DNA of 64,000 nucleotides. Source: Lepraria neglecta. Taxonomy: Eukaryota > Ascomycota > Lecanoromycetes > Lecanorales > Stereocaulaceae. The stretch covers positions 1,371,501 through 1,435,500 of the forward strand of contig CM065646.1 of NCBI GenBank assembly GCA_033220425.1, read 5' to 3'. Shown piece after piece: positions 43,888 to 54,481 of the stretch (position 1 is its first letter; each line of letters opens with the position of its first letter). The position numbers were made by a program, and so were the translations under genes. The notes beneath the pieces are model-generated. The model made no database searches, was not told where the DNA came from, and saw nothing but the letters and a program-made list of their open reading frames with translations.

Positions 43888-45372
43888 ATGTCTACACCAA
43901 CTCCACCAATTTCACCAGCTCTTCCGATTCCCACAATCCTAAATGACTCAGCACCAGGAACCTCTACTGCCACTCGCTATGTAACTACTATATATTCTCC
44001 AGCGTCAGGCGGTTCTTATACACCTACAATCCAGACGATAGCCTCCTCCGAGGCTTTCGCGGCCTACTCCTCTGCCTTAACCTCGTACTCCACTGCCTTA
44101 GCCTCGTACTCCAAGGCTCTTACTGCTTCCGCTGGTTCCTCTCCGAACCCGACCACATCGGCTTCCGCCACGCCGACGGCTACCACAGCGCCATCCAGCC
44201 CATCGATCTCCGTCACAACTTCTCCGTCAACTTCTTCTAATTCACCAACTACCACAAATCCAAGTTCAAGTGCCACTAGCACGTCCTCTGGCACTTCCGC
44301 TCCGCTGTCAACCAATCCAGCAGCAGTTCATTCATCAGGCGATGGACTTTCCAATGGCACTGTGGCGGGCATCGTCATTGGCGTCGCTGTCGGGCTTGCT
44401 CTCATCACCTTTCTCGCTACCTTTTTAGCCATGCGTCGTAGAAGAGGCTCCGGTGCTAAAAGCAACCGTGGTGTGCTTGACACAGGCAGCATGGGGCAGC
44501 ATTATCAAGATTCAGAGCCAAAAGGGCCTTCCGTGACCGAGACACCAAGCGGCTCGACCTCCTTCGAGAAATTCCTCCCACAATCAGCAGATGACAAAAC
44601 CGTGCAAAACGGCGTGAAGACGACTTTAGACCAGATCGAGCTACACGTCGAGAACTTCTACCAGAATGCTTCCGCTTCTGGCGCCAGACCTGCCGAAGCT
44701 GAGCTAGCTACCTTCAATTCACCGTACCTACCGAGCCCACTCGCAGCCCTCCTCCCACAAACAAACAACCGAGTACTTCTCATCAAGCATGCTCTCGCTC
44801 AATTCATCACCTCTTGTATTTCGGCGACAGCGGGCCCCGATTGGTCCCTCCTTCCAGAGGATTTTGTGCTTCTACCAAGTGCAATTCGATCAGCCAGCTC
44901 ATCTAGATCTACGAAGCCAGGTGAGTACCACGATAGCCTTGAAGAACAACCTTGTATTGCTTTGTTCACTAACATCTTCAAAGGTTTCAGCCAGTCCATG
45001 TCTCGATGGCGAGTGCTTACGGCCTACCTACGACCCAATCCTTCGGATGATACCTCCTACATTGCTCAACGCGATCATCAGATCAACGAAATGGTGCAAG
45101 TCTTCTCAAGGGCGTTTGCACCATGGCAGAACCCCAAGTACAAGGACGAAGATCGTGTGCGAAGTCTCTCGGCAATTCTCAAGGACGCCGCAGGTCTAGG
45201 AATATGGATGTTCTCGCAGCCATCCGATCTACAATTTCAGTGGCCTAAGAACAGCGAATTGGGCGCAAATATGATTGCAGTTGCGCCAGCCTTGGTGAAA
45301 CTGACGGATGAGAGGGGTCAGAGTTTAAGTGAACCACAGGTCATGATCAAAATGGCTGCACAGAAGGTTTAG
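43888..45372 (+). CDS. Ser/Thr-rich single-pass membrane protein with conserved cytoplasmic domain
   Basis: About 494 residues from the ATG at 43,888; the frame also has an earlier Met at 43,777. The first ~150 residues are Ser/Thr/Pro/Ala-rich with short repeats (YSSALTSYSTALASYSKALT), expected to be heavily O-glycosylated. One membrane helix follows (GTVAGIVIGVAVGLALITFL) with a basic stop-transfer MRRRRG. The ~300-residue C-terminal part looks folded (TTLDQIELHVENFYQNAS, LLIKHALAQFITSCIS, DAAGLGIWMFSQPSDLQFQW) and resembles a domain found in many fungal proteins of unknown function. No signal peptide is evident. A sensor-like role is only an inference from topology. Confidence 0.75.
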   Translation: MSTPTPPISPALPIPTILNDSAPGTSTATRYVTTIYSPASGGSYTPTIQTIASSEAFAAYSSALTSYSTALASYSKALTASAGSSPNPTTSASATPTATTAPSSPSISVTTSPSTSSNSPTTTNPSSSATSTSSGTSAPLSTNPAAVHSSGDGLSNGTVAGIVIGVAVGLALITFLATFLAMRRRRGSGAKSNRGVLDTGSMGQHYQDSEPKGPSVTETPSGSTSFEKFLPQSADDKTVQNGVKTTLDQIELHVENFYQNASASGARPAEAELATFNSPYLPSPLAALLPQTNNRVLLIKHALAQFITSCISATAGPDWSLLPEDFVLLPSAIRSASSSRSTKPGEYHDSLEEQPCIALFTNIFKGFSQSMSRWRVLTAYLRPNPSDDTSYIAQRDHQINEMVQVFSRAFAPWQNPKYKDEDRVRSLSAILKDAAGLGIWMFSQPSDLQFQWPKNSELGANMIAVAPALVKLTDERGQSLSEPQVMIKMAAQKV

Positions 45373-46292
45373 GGTTGACTTCCTTGTCAACAATAGCTAT
45401 GGGTTTCTCATTTCTTTCGGCTGCTGTGTTTCGGAGTTTTCGGAATAAAGAATTGTGCCAAGACAGTTGGATCGTGATAAGGGGGCGGCTGAAAAGCCAG
45501 AACATCTCAAACACCAAAAGCCTGGCTGTAAAAATGGGTCTGAGCACACACTTTGCCCTAGATCTAAGCCACTTAATAGACGCAGCACGGCTCATAGCGA
45601 GCAATGATATCTATTTTTGGAAATCCACGGTTGCAGCAGGTGGGCGCTGCTTTATCAATGGTCCCTAATTCGTGCTCCTTCCGAGCCCAGCCCCCAAACA
45701 CTCCACGTTTTTGCATGGGTCTAACGCGCATTCTAATCATCTCGGGACTAAGACATGGACTAGGCCATGCGCCAGCATGCCAAACAGTTCAGGAAAAGCA
45801 TACCGAGAGCCGCAGCTCACACTTCTTGCTCTCTTTAATGCTAACACCCCGTTACCCCCGGTCCGGACCTAAAAGGCAAATCAAAACGCTTCGAATTCCT
45901 CAGCCTTATGCTACACATTCTTTCTTCTTTCAGCTCCTCGGACGATCTTTCCTGCCGTAGTGGGGTGCACTGGCCTGCTAGCAACTCGTAACATGCTGCT
46001 CCCTGTTCGTGCAGGCTTCCCGATGTCCACCCCACCTTCCCCTTCAGGAATCGAACCCGTGCCAATTTCCGATCGCCCAGATCTTCAGCTTATTCCTGGC
46101 CTTGGGTGATATCGTCTCAAAATTAGAATCCTTTACGAAACTCCATCGATATGTCAATCGCCATCATTGCTTGGCTGCATTGTCGCAGTCGTCAAGAGAA
46201 TGCTCCTCCAAATGCTACGGCTACTTAGAGCTCTTCACATGATGCCATCCTGATTGACTCGCTGACTCTTGCTTTCGACATCGACCTCAGCC
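45373..46292. other. Intergenic; no supported gene
   Basis: Frames on both strands (45,375-46,242) overlap without recognisable domains. A T-arm-like GGGTTCGATTCC (minus, ~46,045) has no matching acceptor or D-arm. Confidence 0.4.
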
Positions 46293-48080
46293 ATGGACCC
46301 ATTCTCGGGTCTCGCCGCCAGTATCAACACATCCATCAGGATCTTCGAAGTGACCTACCAGTTGAAAGCTGTTGGCGAGCAGACTGCCGACTTGCTCTCC
46401 ACAACGCGCCACGTTGAGACCAATCTGAATGAAGCGCGCCGCCTTCGCCGTCAAAAGGTCGCCCTAATCGATGCTGGGGAACGCAATTGGATAGATGCAG
46501 TCATCTCGGACACAGATATCGCACTTCGAAGCGTTGCACAATTGATCGAACCTGCTCGCGTCGACAACACAGTCAAATCCAACATCACCTTTCGAAACAA
46601 AGTACTGTGGGTCTTCAGGGATAATCCGAAGGTTAGAGACAAGCACGCGAGGTTGACCGTGTGCCACCAGTCTCTTACGACTGTTATTTCATGCGTCTAC
46701 TCTAAGGACTTGGTCGTGATCGCGCCGATGCCAGAGAAATCAAAGGCGGACCAGCCGCCACCGTACGATCCACAAATGGAAGAGCTGTTCAATTGGCGGA
46801 AGCAACGGAAGCAGAGGAAGAGTTTCATGAGTCTACGAGACGCAGACGTGGAACGACCGATTTCGACGAGCTCGATGTCTACGGACTCATGCTCGACTAG
46901 CACAACAGTCACTAGTCCAACGAGTGGCTTCTCAGTTCCAAGGAAGCCCCTCGACAAGAGACCACAATCAACAGCGTCTGCGCCTGCATGTGCACCATTC
47001 ACTCAGCCCACGAGTCCTTTCTCAAGTCCACGACTTGGCATTGTTGAGAGACCAATATCCGTGAGCTCGGTCTCAACATCTACAATGTTCGCCAATCCTA
47101 TGAGTTCGGTCGTCAGTCTCATGGGTGGGGATGATGAAAGGCCAATGTCGGCCAATTGGGGCCCAACACGTTCAACAATGATCAGCCCATTGAGTGAGAA
47201 CAATTTGTCTCCGCCAGAAGCTCCACCACCGTCAACGACGATTAGTCCGATGAGGGATACCAACCTCTCTCCACCAAAAGCTCCACCACGCTCGATAATG
47301 ATCAGTCCGATGAGTGACACCAACATCTCCCCACCGGAAGGTCGTGAAGAGCCGAACAACATGAGGCTTAGTTTTCTACACCGCCGGCTCAATTCCCAGA
47401 CGAGTACTCCATCAGAATCTGAGCTTTCTGACCTTGGCACGAATAATCCTTACTGCAATTCTACTGACTGCTTACCTCTGCATGATGGCACCTCTAGCAC
47501 CGCTAGCTGGGTCAATCATCATTCCTCCTACGCCGGTCCTCCTCAGACGACCCCTCCCGCGTTTTCCAATGCCTCAACTTCCAATACCATAGCATTGCCT
47601 GACCTCCCAGAAATAGACAGCAGTCCCGCCGCCATAATAACCACCGGGTATCCTTCCAACGATTCCAACAGCGGTCTACAAATCCAACAAGTCTACAAGC
47701 CATTCAGACGTCCAAATACAGCTCAGCAATCTCAAATTTTCGCTGCCACATCCAATACGTCTACCCCATTCATCTTCTCTACGGGTGGAAGCCGGCGCGC
47801 AGAGCGATCCTACAGCGATGGGCAGAACCCTTGCTATGATCCTCCAAGATTTCCTGGCGACCAAAGATACAATCCGTCACTATACAATCCGCCACAGTCC
47901 AATCCGTCATCGTTTATGGCTGAGTTGGATTCGAATGTTGGCGAGAATGCGAGTGGTGAAAACATGACTACACAAGCTGGGAGGCCTACAAGTGGAGTAC
48001 CATCGAGCATCAGAAGAGGAGGACGGAGTTGGCTTATGTTCCACGCTACAAGGAGTGATTTCGGACACACCATGGGGTGA
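46293..48080 (+). CDS. Hypothetical Ser/Pro-rich protein with helical N-terminal domain
   Basis: A single exon of 595 residues from the second Met (MDPFSGLAASINTSIRIFEV), preferred because this opening matches the helical N-terminal domain of many fungal proteins (often NLR or kinase N-termini); the frame opens 8 codons earlier. Residues 1-140 are alpha-helical (TTRHVETNLNEARRLRRQKV). The remainder is low-complexity Ser/Thr/Pro with a 20-residue tandem repeat. No membrane helix, kinase or NTPase domain follows. Function unknown. Confidence 0.7.
   Translation: MDPFSGLAASINTSIRIFEVTYQLKAVGEQTADLLSTTRHVETNLNEARRLRRQKVALIDAGERNWIDAVISDTDIALRSVAQLIEPARVDNTVKSNITFRNKVLWVFRDNPKVRDKHARLTVCHQSLTTVISCVYSKDLVVIAPMPEKSKADQPPPYDPQMEELFNWRKQRKQRKSFMSLRDADVERPISTSSMSTDSCSTSTTVTSPTSGFSVPRKPLDKRPQSTASAPACAPFTQPTSPFSSPRLGIVERPISVSSVSTSTMFANPMSSVVSLMGGDDERPMSANWGPTRSTMISPLSENNLSPPEAPPPSTTISPMRDTNLSPPKAPPRSIMISPMSDTNISPPEGREEPNNMRLSFLHRRLNSQTSTPSESELSDLGTNNPYCNSTDCLPLHDGTSSTASWVNHHSSYAGPPQTTPPAFSNASTSNTIALPDLPEIDSSPAAIITTGYPSNDSNSGLQIQQVYKPFRRPNTAQQSQIFAATSNTSTPFIFSTGGSRRAERSYSDGQNPCYDPPRFPGDQRYNPSLYNPPQSNPSSFMAELDSNVGENASGENMTTQAGRPTSGVPSSIRRGGRSWLMFHATRSDFGHTMG
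47175..47345 (+). repeat. 60-bp coding minisatellite, about 2.9 copies
   Basis: Units at 47,175-47,234, 47,235-47,294 and 47,295-47,345 encode variants of STTISPMSDTNLSPPEAPPP. Copy number is a likely length polymorphism between strains. Confidence 0.8.
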
Positions 48081-48593
48081 GCAAGGCATAGGGTTGAATG
48101 TGCTGTGTTCTTCTCTTTTAGAGGCCTAAAGAGAACTTGGATCGAAAGGAAAACAAAGGATGTTGGATTATTCTACCCCTAGACTACATCTCGGGCACTA
48201 TTATTGGTTGAAATACCTTGCTGCTTGAACCTGCGATATTTAGATTGCATAACAGTATGTGCAACATTCTAGGTACGCCTCTCAAGACCGGCGATGATGT
48301 TGCCAAGAGTATCGCTGACTTTGAGCTGCAGACGGCACTTCCAGGATTTGAGAGAACGTTGCCGACCAAAAGTTGGTGACTAAGGCACAATAGTAGCTTC
48401 TGCTTGTGAACATGGTCGTTCTTCCAATATTAGAACGCTCCCTTTATCGTCCTCTGCGATCATCGCTGAATGATTTTGAATGGAATGTTACATCAAAGAT
48501 CGATGTCACGGTACAACAAGCTGAATGTTTCTTCCACAAATAAGACCTAATCAGATATGCGACTTAAATGTATAATCACGGTATCTACTACCA

Positions 48594-49458
48594 CTAAGCT
48601 TGACGTGTAACACCAGAAAAATTGTACTCGTGACCCACAACCTGTGATATGCGTGTCTCTGTGGTTTTTGATATGGTCTTCTCACTCTCCGACGTCAAAC
48701 TCGCTCCATCAAAATCATATTGCAATTCGGGCTCTCTACCCTTGGCTCTCAAGCATTGCCTCTTCTTGTAAAACCGGTAACTGAAGAAAGCGCAAAGGGC
48801 GCTCACAATGGCCCCAATGGGTACTCCCAGCCCAATACTGAGCTTGGCGGACGAAGGGAGGCCCGAGGAAGGCGATTGATGAGTTCCAGTGGCTGTTGCT
48901 GTAGCTTCAGCATTAATATAATCTGCGACGCCTGTGCCGGTGAATATGGCGTTGTAGTATGCAGAGCTCCCAGAGACGGTATATGCGGATGCAGTAACGC
49001 CATCCAGTGGAGTATTGGTGCACTCGGCGCCTCCTGTGCTGAGGGTACTGCAGATGATCTTATCCCTGTCATGAATTATTAGTCACGTCGTTCATGCTTT
49101 GCTACGCCCGTTGCAAGGTTGGGAAAATCACAAGAAGCGTTCTTACTTACAGGCCGAGAGGATACGCAGTGACGCCTGAATATCCAGAGAAGGTGTATGA
49201 TCTGTCCAGGCAAAATGATGTGGAGTCGACATTGGAGTCGTTGCAGTCAATGGTGTAATAGGTCGTCATGCTGCTAGCTGTGATTTGGCCTAAGAATGTC
49301 CTAGATGTTGGCGTTGTTGAGACTTGAGTCGATGAGAAAAGCTCGCTTGGTAGTAGAAGCGATGTTGTCAGGTTTTCGGCCGTGGTTTGGTCATCTTGAG
49401 CCATGGAGAAGCCGATGAATGGCAAGACACCCCACAGAAGAAGCACTCGGAAAATCAT
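48594..49458 (-). CDS. Tandem-array member 1: secreted-type single-pass membrane protein
   Basis: Two exons (49,458-49,151 and 49,065-48,594; intron GTAAGT...GACAG) give 259 residues. A signal peptide (MIFRVLLLWGVLPFIGFSMA) is followed by a Ser/Thr-rich ectodomain with three or four cysteines (YYTIDCND, TSFCLDR, IICSTLSTGGAEC). A membrane helix follows (SSAKLSIGLGVPIGAIVSAL), then a basic anchor (YRFYKKRQC) and a ~55-residue cytoplasmic tail ending GHEYNFSGVTRQA. Three neighbours share the helix motif. The topology resembles fungal cell-wall stress sensors but no WSC domain is present, so the role is unknown. Confidence 0.78.
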
Positions 49459-49459
49459 T

Positions 49460-50650
49460 GTCGGGAATTGCCTGTGACAAATCTATTGCTGGGCTTAATT
49501 TGAAAAGAGAAATCTTTATTAAAAGTACTTGAATGGGGATCTTCGAGCGAAGAGAAACGAGAAATTGCCAAAGATTTTGAGGTTTAAGAATCAGATTTCA
49601 ACAGCCTGATCTACCAGAAACCCACCTTGACGCTCAGCTTTAGATATTCTTATCTTCAATCACGAGTCTCGTTTGGGGGCTGTGTCTGCAGAATCGCCGG
49701 CTACCGAAAGAGGTTAGACTTACGCCAAGGTCCGAATGCGACGTCTTGGTTATGTGCGGTCTTGCCAAGTTGTCGTCTAAGTACTGTCATTGGACAATAA
49801 TTGGAAAAGATCAGCCTTAGATAGGGTAGACTTCCGCACTCTTCACTTGGTCTCCTCTCGCCAAGACGACCACAGCCTCAGCTCTCTCGTCAGAAAACCA
49901 TTGGGATACCACACGTCGATGATGCAATGCGCCTGACATGGCATTCTTTTACGATTTGTCTTCGTTTTCAATGGGAGAGTACAGTCAGATCTTCGAATTA
50001 AGGCTTGCAAGCTCGAAAACAATTCACCACATGAAAATGTCGCGGTGTTTGTAGAACTTAATTCTGTTCAACTCCTGTAATGAATTGAGAAAATGAGGCA
50101 TGGAGCTTCTATAGAAAAGCATACTTACAATCCAAATCCCCTTCGAAGAGAGATCAGGCATTTTCGCTTACTCAGCACTCTTCATCGGCGATGAGGCTGA
50201 ACCAGCCTTCAGCGTTCGCCGCAGTTTGGCATGTCACTTGTCAAGTCAATCTTCACCTGCATGGACAAGAATGGAATTTTGCTCCAGCGTTTAGCATGTA
50301 GTGGCTTGGGGGCCATGCATGTGTGGGGTCCTGACACTTCAACAGTGGAATTATAATTCTGCGTCTTCATCAACAAGTTCCAGGCTTGCCCGGCACGCGT
50401 AACGTACTCCCATTCGTAAGTTCCAGAGTCGTAGATTGTACAAGAGTGCATTGACGTTCTGTTCTAGATTTCGAGCCTGGACTGAGGGGCAAGGCTGCGG
50501 AAAAAGCGCAGTATGACTCCGGCTAAAATTGCTAGTATTAAAGCTACTGCGGCAGAGCGGCTCGGCACAGTCACTCCTGCCGTGTCGCCATTTTCTCATC
50601 ACACAACGACTCACGCAAGCAAAGCACAATTCTAAGCTCGTTTTGGACGC
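49460..50650. other. Mostly noncoding; one unassigned minus-strand frame
   Basis: At 50,209-50,451 a minus frame reads an unfamiliar sequence (CTIYDSGTYEWEYVTRAGQA) with three cysteines. It may be a remnant of an array member's tail or an unrelated small gene. The rest shows nothing. Confidence 0.3.
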
Positions 50651-50651
50651 T

Positions 50652-51146
50652 CTAGAGCCATTTCCTCAACCTCGGATCCTTGCCCTTTTTCAGGCCCCTC
50701 CTGCGTCCCCGCCACATCATGGGAAGCTCAGGGATTGCACGTCGGGATTGAATTTTGCGCATGTAATAGCGATACCTGAAGAACCCAACGGCCGCAAAGA
50801 AGATAACGGCAATCGGCACACCTAAGCCAATTCCAACTTTAGCCCCAGAGCTCAAGCCTAGCGAGTCTAGCGGTACGGGGAACGTCGGGAAGGAGGTTCG
50901 CACAGCTGATGAGCATGTTGTGCCGGGATTTGAGGTCGTTGTGATAGAGCTGGACGGAGACGATATCCCAGTATCTGATCCTGGTGTCGTACTGAGAGGT
51001 TGGGGAGGCTTTGGGGTGGAGGCGAACGTTGTCGTCGGGGTGGTGGCGGATATTGTTGTCACGGTGAAGGCTGGCGTCCCATTCTCAGTGTAGACATATC
51101 CCACAGAGTTGGTGTAGGCGACCTGGGTGGCTTGGGTCTCAGAACC
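50652..51146 (-). CDS. Tandem-array member 2 (5' exon not placed)
   Basis: The last exon begins after an ATTCGCAG acceptor at 51,147 and ends at TGA/TAG 50,652. It encodes GSETQATQVAYTNSVGYVYT, a Thr/Ser/Pro-rich region (TTISATTPTTTFASTPKPPQ), then SSGAKVGIGLGVPIAVIFFA and a basic tail (RYRYYMRKIQSRR) ending GKDPRLRKWL. The helix matches members 1, 3 and 4. A signal-peptide exon is expected upstream at about 51,200-51,400 but I could not identify it, so it is partial or decayed. Confidence 0.55.
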   Translation of the reverse strand, partial: GSETQATQVAYTNSVGYVYTENGTPAFTVTTISATTPTTTFASTPKPPQPLSTTPGSDTGISSPSSSITTTSNPGTTCSSAVRTSFPTFPVPLDSLGLSSGAKVGIGLGVPIAVIFFAAVGFFRYRYYMRKIQSRRAIPELPMMWRGRRRGLKKGKDPRLRKWL

Positions 51147-51647
51147 CTGCGAATTTTATCAGCATAATGCAGCAAGGACTAGGCCTGAACAGCATTGGTA
51201 CAGTACCGAGAAACCAAAGCTATCAGAGATAAATGCTTATGGAGCCAGGCACAGGCTACAAAATGTGCAAGGATCAATTTAGACTCCAAGTTTTAGGGGT
51301 TCAAGCGCACACAAACTGCACCATTGTAGTACAGCAACCATGAGCGGGCATTCGTCCGACAGAGATCCAACACGAAATCCAGGAACCTTGGAAATTATTA
51401 TAGGGGGATTACACACACATCATTTACTCGATCATCTGGGGTGATGTTCAGCGATCACCTCAAATTGATTCCAGACTTATTTCATCAGCTAGGTGCGTCC
51501 GGGACCACGCATGAAGTATCTCCAGTAAGCCGTCAGAAAGATAGAGAGTACCGAACAAACCACCTAAGTCGATGTTCCTGAAAACAGTCCAACATTCGAA
51601 TATCAGTTGTCATCCAATGCTAAACGTCGCGTATGATTCCAGAGAGA

Positions 51648-52065
51648 TCATTGTCCTGTCCCAACCCCTGTGTTTGTGACCTCCCCATCTCGCTCATTCC
51701 CGCTCTCTGGCTCCATTCCGTCGACAGCATGGACCTGTATAGCTGCTGGGTCTTTGAGTCCTAGGCCCTGCTTACGCTTGCGGATTCGATAAGCTAAGTA
51801 TGCAACAATAGCGCAAACCAAGATTGCAAAAGGTACGCCTAAACCGATTCCGACTTTCGTCGACGACGTATTGTCTGACGACTTGGGAGGGGGCGTTGAC
51901 GTAGGCGTGGTTGTGGGGGGAACAAGAAAGGTGTAAAGAGCCGATTCTGTTTAACTTGTAGAAATATTGGTGGCCGCCATCGCTCAGAGTTGCGCCGGTC
52001 AGTGTTGCGCCTGTGGAAGTAAATACTCCATTGGGGAGGAAAATCGATGTGATAGAGAGAGCCAT
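51648..52065 (-). CDS. Tandem-array member 3 (5' end unclear)
   Basis: A minus-strand piece from MALSITSIFLPNGVF (Met at about 52,065) leads through GATLTGATLSDGGHQYF to a probable intron ending AACAG. It continues ESALYTFLVPPTTTPTSTPP, SSTKVGIGLGVPFAILVCAI, a basic anchor YRIRKRKQG and a tail ending at TGA 51,648. The signal peptide is not found, so the gene may be truncated. Confidence 0.5.
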
Positions 52066-52672
52066 GCCTATGAAGCGAAATGTGTGAGCGTTTTGGACGA
52101 CAGACTCGCAAGTAACCAAGGTATACTTAAGTCACCGCAAGAAACGAGACCATGTAGAAAGACTCGGGGATAATGAATTGATGGCAGGCGAGGCAGCGGT
52201 TGAGACGGTGCAGCACCAAGTGAGATCGACTTTTGCTATTAACTCTAGCTTTAGGGCTATGCAAAGCTGCCTTAAGCTGCTCAAGTCGCGAAAAGCGGCG
52301 ATCTACACCCCTACAATGCTTGTTTAGCTGCAGAAATAGTGACTGGGAGACCGCGGGAAATGTGATGAGCAAATAGCCCAGGGAGCTACCCCGCTCCGTC
52401 CAGCCTAGAGTTTGATAGCCCGTAGCTCAGAGTACCCAGTTCTGTTCTCGCCAATCGGACTCTCTCAAGCTGCAAAAGCCAGCTAAGGCAATTGGAGAGC
52501 TGATTCGCGGGCCTCCACGTACTCACCTTAGCATGCTGGATAGAACAGGACACTTGCTAGGTGAATGTTGAATCGGAAGAGACAAGATGGTGGAGGAATG
52601 AACCTGACCCGTGATTTTGTTCAATTGGATACCAATATGTACTTCCAGTTGGAAAATGACTGAGACGAATTA

Positions 52673-53356
52673 CTAGACCTCGTGTATAATACCTGAGGAG
52701 TCATAACCTCTGTCGATCCCTTGCGATAGAAGTTTAGTTCTGGCTGACCCCTTTGATGTACCATTGATATCTTCAAAAACGCCATCCTTTTCTTCTTCCT
52801 TAGATTCATGCGTTATAGCTCTGACTGGAAGCCTAGAATTTGCTTGCTGTTTTCGTTTGAGGTGACGATAAGCCAGGAACGCCAAGAAGGCACACACAAG
52901 GGCCGCCAGTGGCACACCTAACCCAATGCCAACCTTTGCTGAAGGGCTCAATCCACCGCTGTTGCTAGTAGAAGAGCCGCTTGTCGATGCTGAAGTTATG
53001 GAAAAAGAATCTAGCTGGGTGGATGACAGGATGGTAGACCCAGAGTGGGGGCACCCAGAGTCGGGGCGATTCGAGATCGGAGCAGGTGAGCTAGTTGCGG
53101 CCAAAGCCGATACTACACTCTGGATGGGTGCAGCTGTAGCAGACGAAGTATCAGTAGCGCTTGCTGATGCTACGCTCTCAGTCGAATAGAATGCCTGGAC
53201 TGCAAATGTTTCGGCAGTATCAAAAGCTGATTCTACACTCCGAGTCGAATAGAAGACTGCTGAGTGAGGACTCGATAGCAGCAGCAAGAGCAGCACTTGG
53301 ACTCGAGAAAGCCGCAGCACCTTGGCCTGACGTGGAAGCTGCAACCGCTTGATCAT
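52673..53356 (-). CDS. Tandem-array member 4: single-pass membrane protein
   Basis: A frame of 227 residues from ATG 53,354-53,356. A hydrophobic start (RVQVLLLLLLSSPHSAVFYS) is followed by a Ser/Ala-rich ectodomain with two internal copies of F-YSTxSVxSA-DT. The membrane helix is SPSAKVGIGLGVPLAALVCA, with AYRHLKRKQQ as anchor, and a cytoplasmic tail of ~60 residues. An upstream exon is possible because another frame runs 5' with similar composition. It shares the helix with the other three genes and is closest to member 3 (VCAxxAxLAYR). Confidence 0.65.
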   Translation of the reverse strand: MIKRLQLPRQAKVLRLSRVQVLLLLLLSSPHSAVFYSTRSVESAFDTAETFAVQAFYSTESVASASATDTSSATAAPIQSVVSALAATSSPAPISNRPDSGCPHSGSTILSSTQLDSFSITSASTSGSSTSNSGGLSPSAKVGIGLGVPLAALVCAFLAFLAYRHLKRKQQANSRLPVRAITHESKEEEKDGVFEDINGTSKGSARTKLLSQGIDRGYDSSGIIHEV

Positions 53357-54060
53357 TTGCTACTTGCATGGCACCAACGTCCTGAGGCTGCAATAACGGC
53401 AGTTAGCAGGGTAATAAATAATGGTCCCAAAGGATAATTTACCATTTTATAGATTGCGAAGACTTAATGCAGTCCATGGGCGAGATTCCACAGTGACATC
53501 CGTCTTAGATTGCACAGAGTATGCACACAAATTTGTCGAAGCCAGAAAAAGTCACAAAGCCGACAGGATCATTTACGCGGTCCTAGCGGAGAAACTTCAA
53601 CCCGTTTTTCGGCCATTGACGAAAAGGAGTTGCTTTTCGCCGTGAATCCTTGCCCCTACAGAATCTAGACCACAACGTCGCGAGCTTACCGTTTGAGGGG
53701 GACCTGTGGGGCTGGGAGGCATCAGCACAGCCAGAAATTGCTCCCGAAAGGCTTCGTTAGCGAACGCGTAAGTGCAATTTTAGTCTGGACAAGTTCTTGC
53801 TCTCACGTCACTTACCAGCTACCTCTCTCCGCGCCTTGGTTCTGTTCGGCGCTCGTATGTAGAACCAGCTGATACATGCAAGGGCTAAAATACAATAAGG
53901 GGCTCAGACTAATGACTCTTGACGAATACGACGTGACAGTAATCACAAGAACATAGCATCACGAAGTAAAGTGACAACAACCAGGCCTTCATCAAAGATT
54001 ATCACATGGATAACGGGCAGCGTTGCGGACTTTGAAGCAGCTCCGAGCGGACCCATCTTC

Positions 54061-54096
54061 ATGCTCTCCATGCTCTCCATGCTCTCCATGCTCTCC
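54061..54096. repeat. Four perfect 9-bp tandem repeats (ATGCTCTCC)
   Basis: Four exact copies followed by a diverging GTGCTGGCT. They lie between array member 4 and the fifth relic. Confidence 0.85.
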
Positions 54097-54165
54097 GTGC
54101 TGGCTTAATAGACGACATAGTTGCACTCGCCAAAGTGGCATTTGCCATTCAATGCGATCCCAATT

Positions 54166-54481
54166 TCAAGCATTACGAGTAACGCCAGAAATGTCATACA
54201 TTGGTCCCACACCTTGTGATGTTGCCACTGATGGAGTTCCAACAGCCTTGACTGTTACGGAATGCATCACGGAAATCAGGGTGTTTGTCAGACTTGAAAT
54301 TGGGGTTGTCGAAATTGACTCTACGGAGGTGCTTGTCAGACTTGAAACTGCAGTTGTCAGAGTCGACCTCAGGGTTGCAGTCGTGAAACTCGACTTTAGT
54401 GTTGGGATGGTAGTTACCGCCACGCCGGGTCGAGTCGTATATTATGGCTGTGCTAGCAGGGTACCCATGATATCTCTTTAG
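54166..54481 (-). pseudogene. Possible fifth array relic
   Basis: A minus-strand Ser/Thr-rich frame (TTIPTLKSSFTTATLRSTLT) ends GPMYDISGVTRNA at 54,166. The last residues closely resemble the C-terminus of member 1 (GHEYNFSGVTRQA). The membrane helix is absent, so an ectodomain seems fused to a tail by deletion. The similarity is short. Confidence 0.35.

Noticed and set aside
44064-44315. Acidic minus-strand frame opposite the Ser/Thr-rich protein
   Set aside because: It is the reverse reading of a Ser/Thr/Ala-rich coding segment and has no independent support.
46030-46110. tRNA-like GGCACGGGTTCGATTCCTG on the minus strand
   Set aside because: A four-base T-stem is possible, but no acceptor stem, D-arm or anticodon arm can be drawn.
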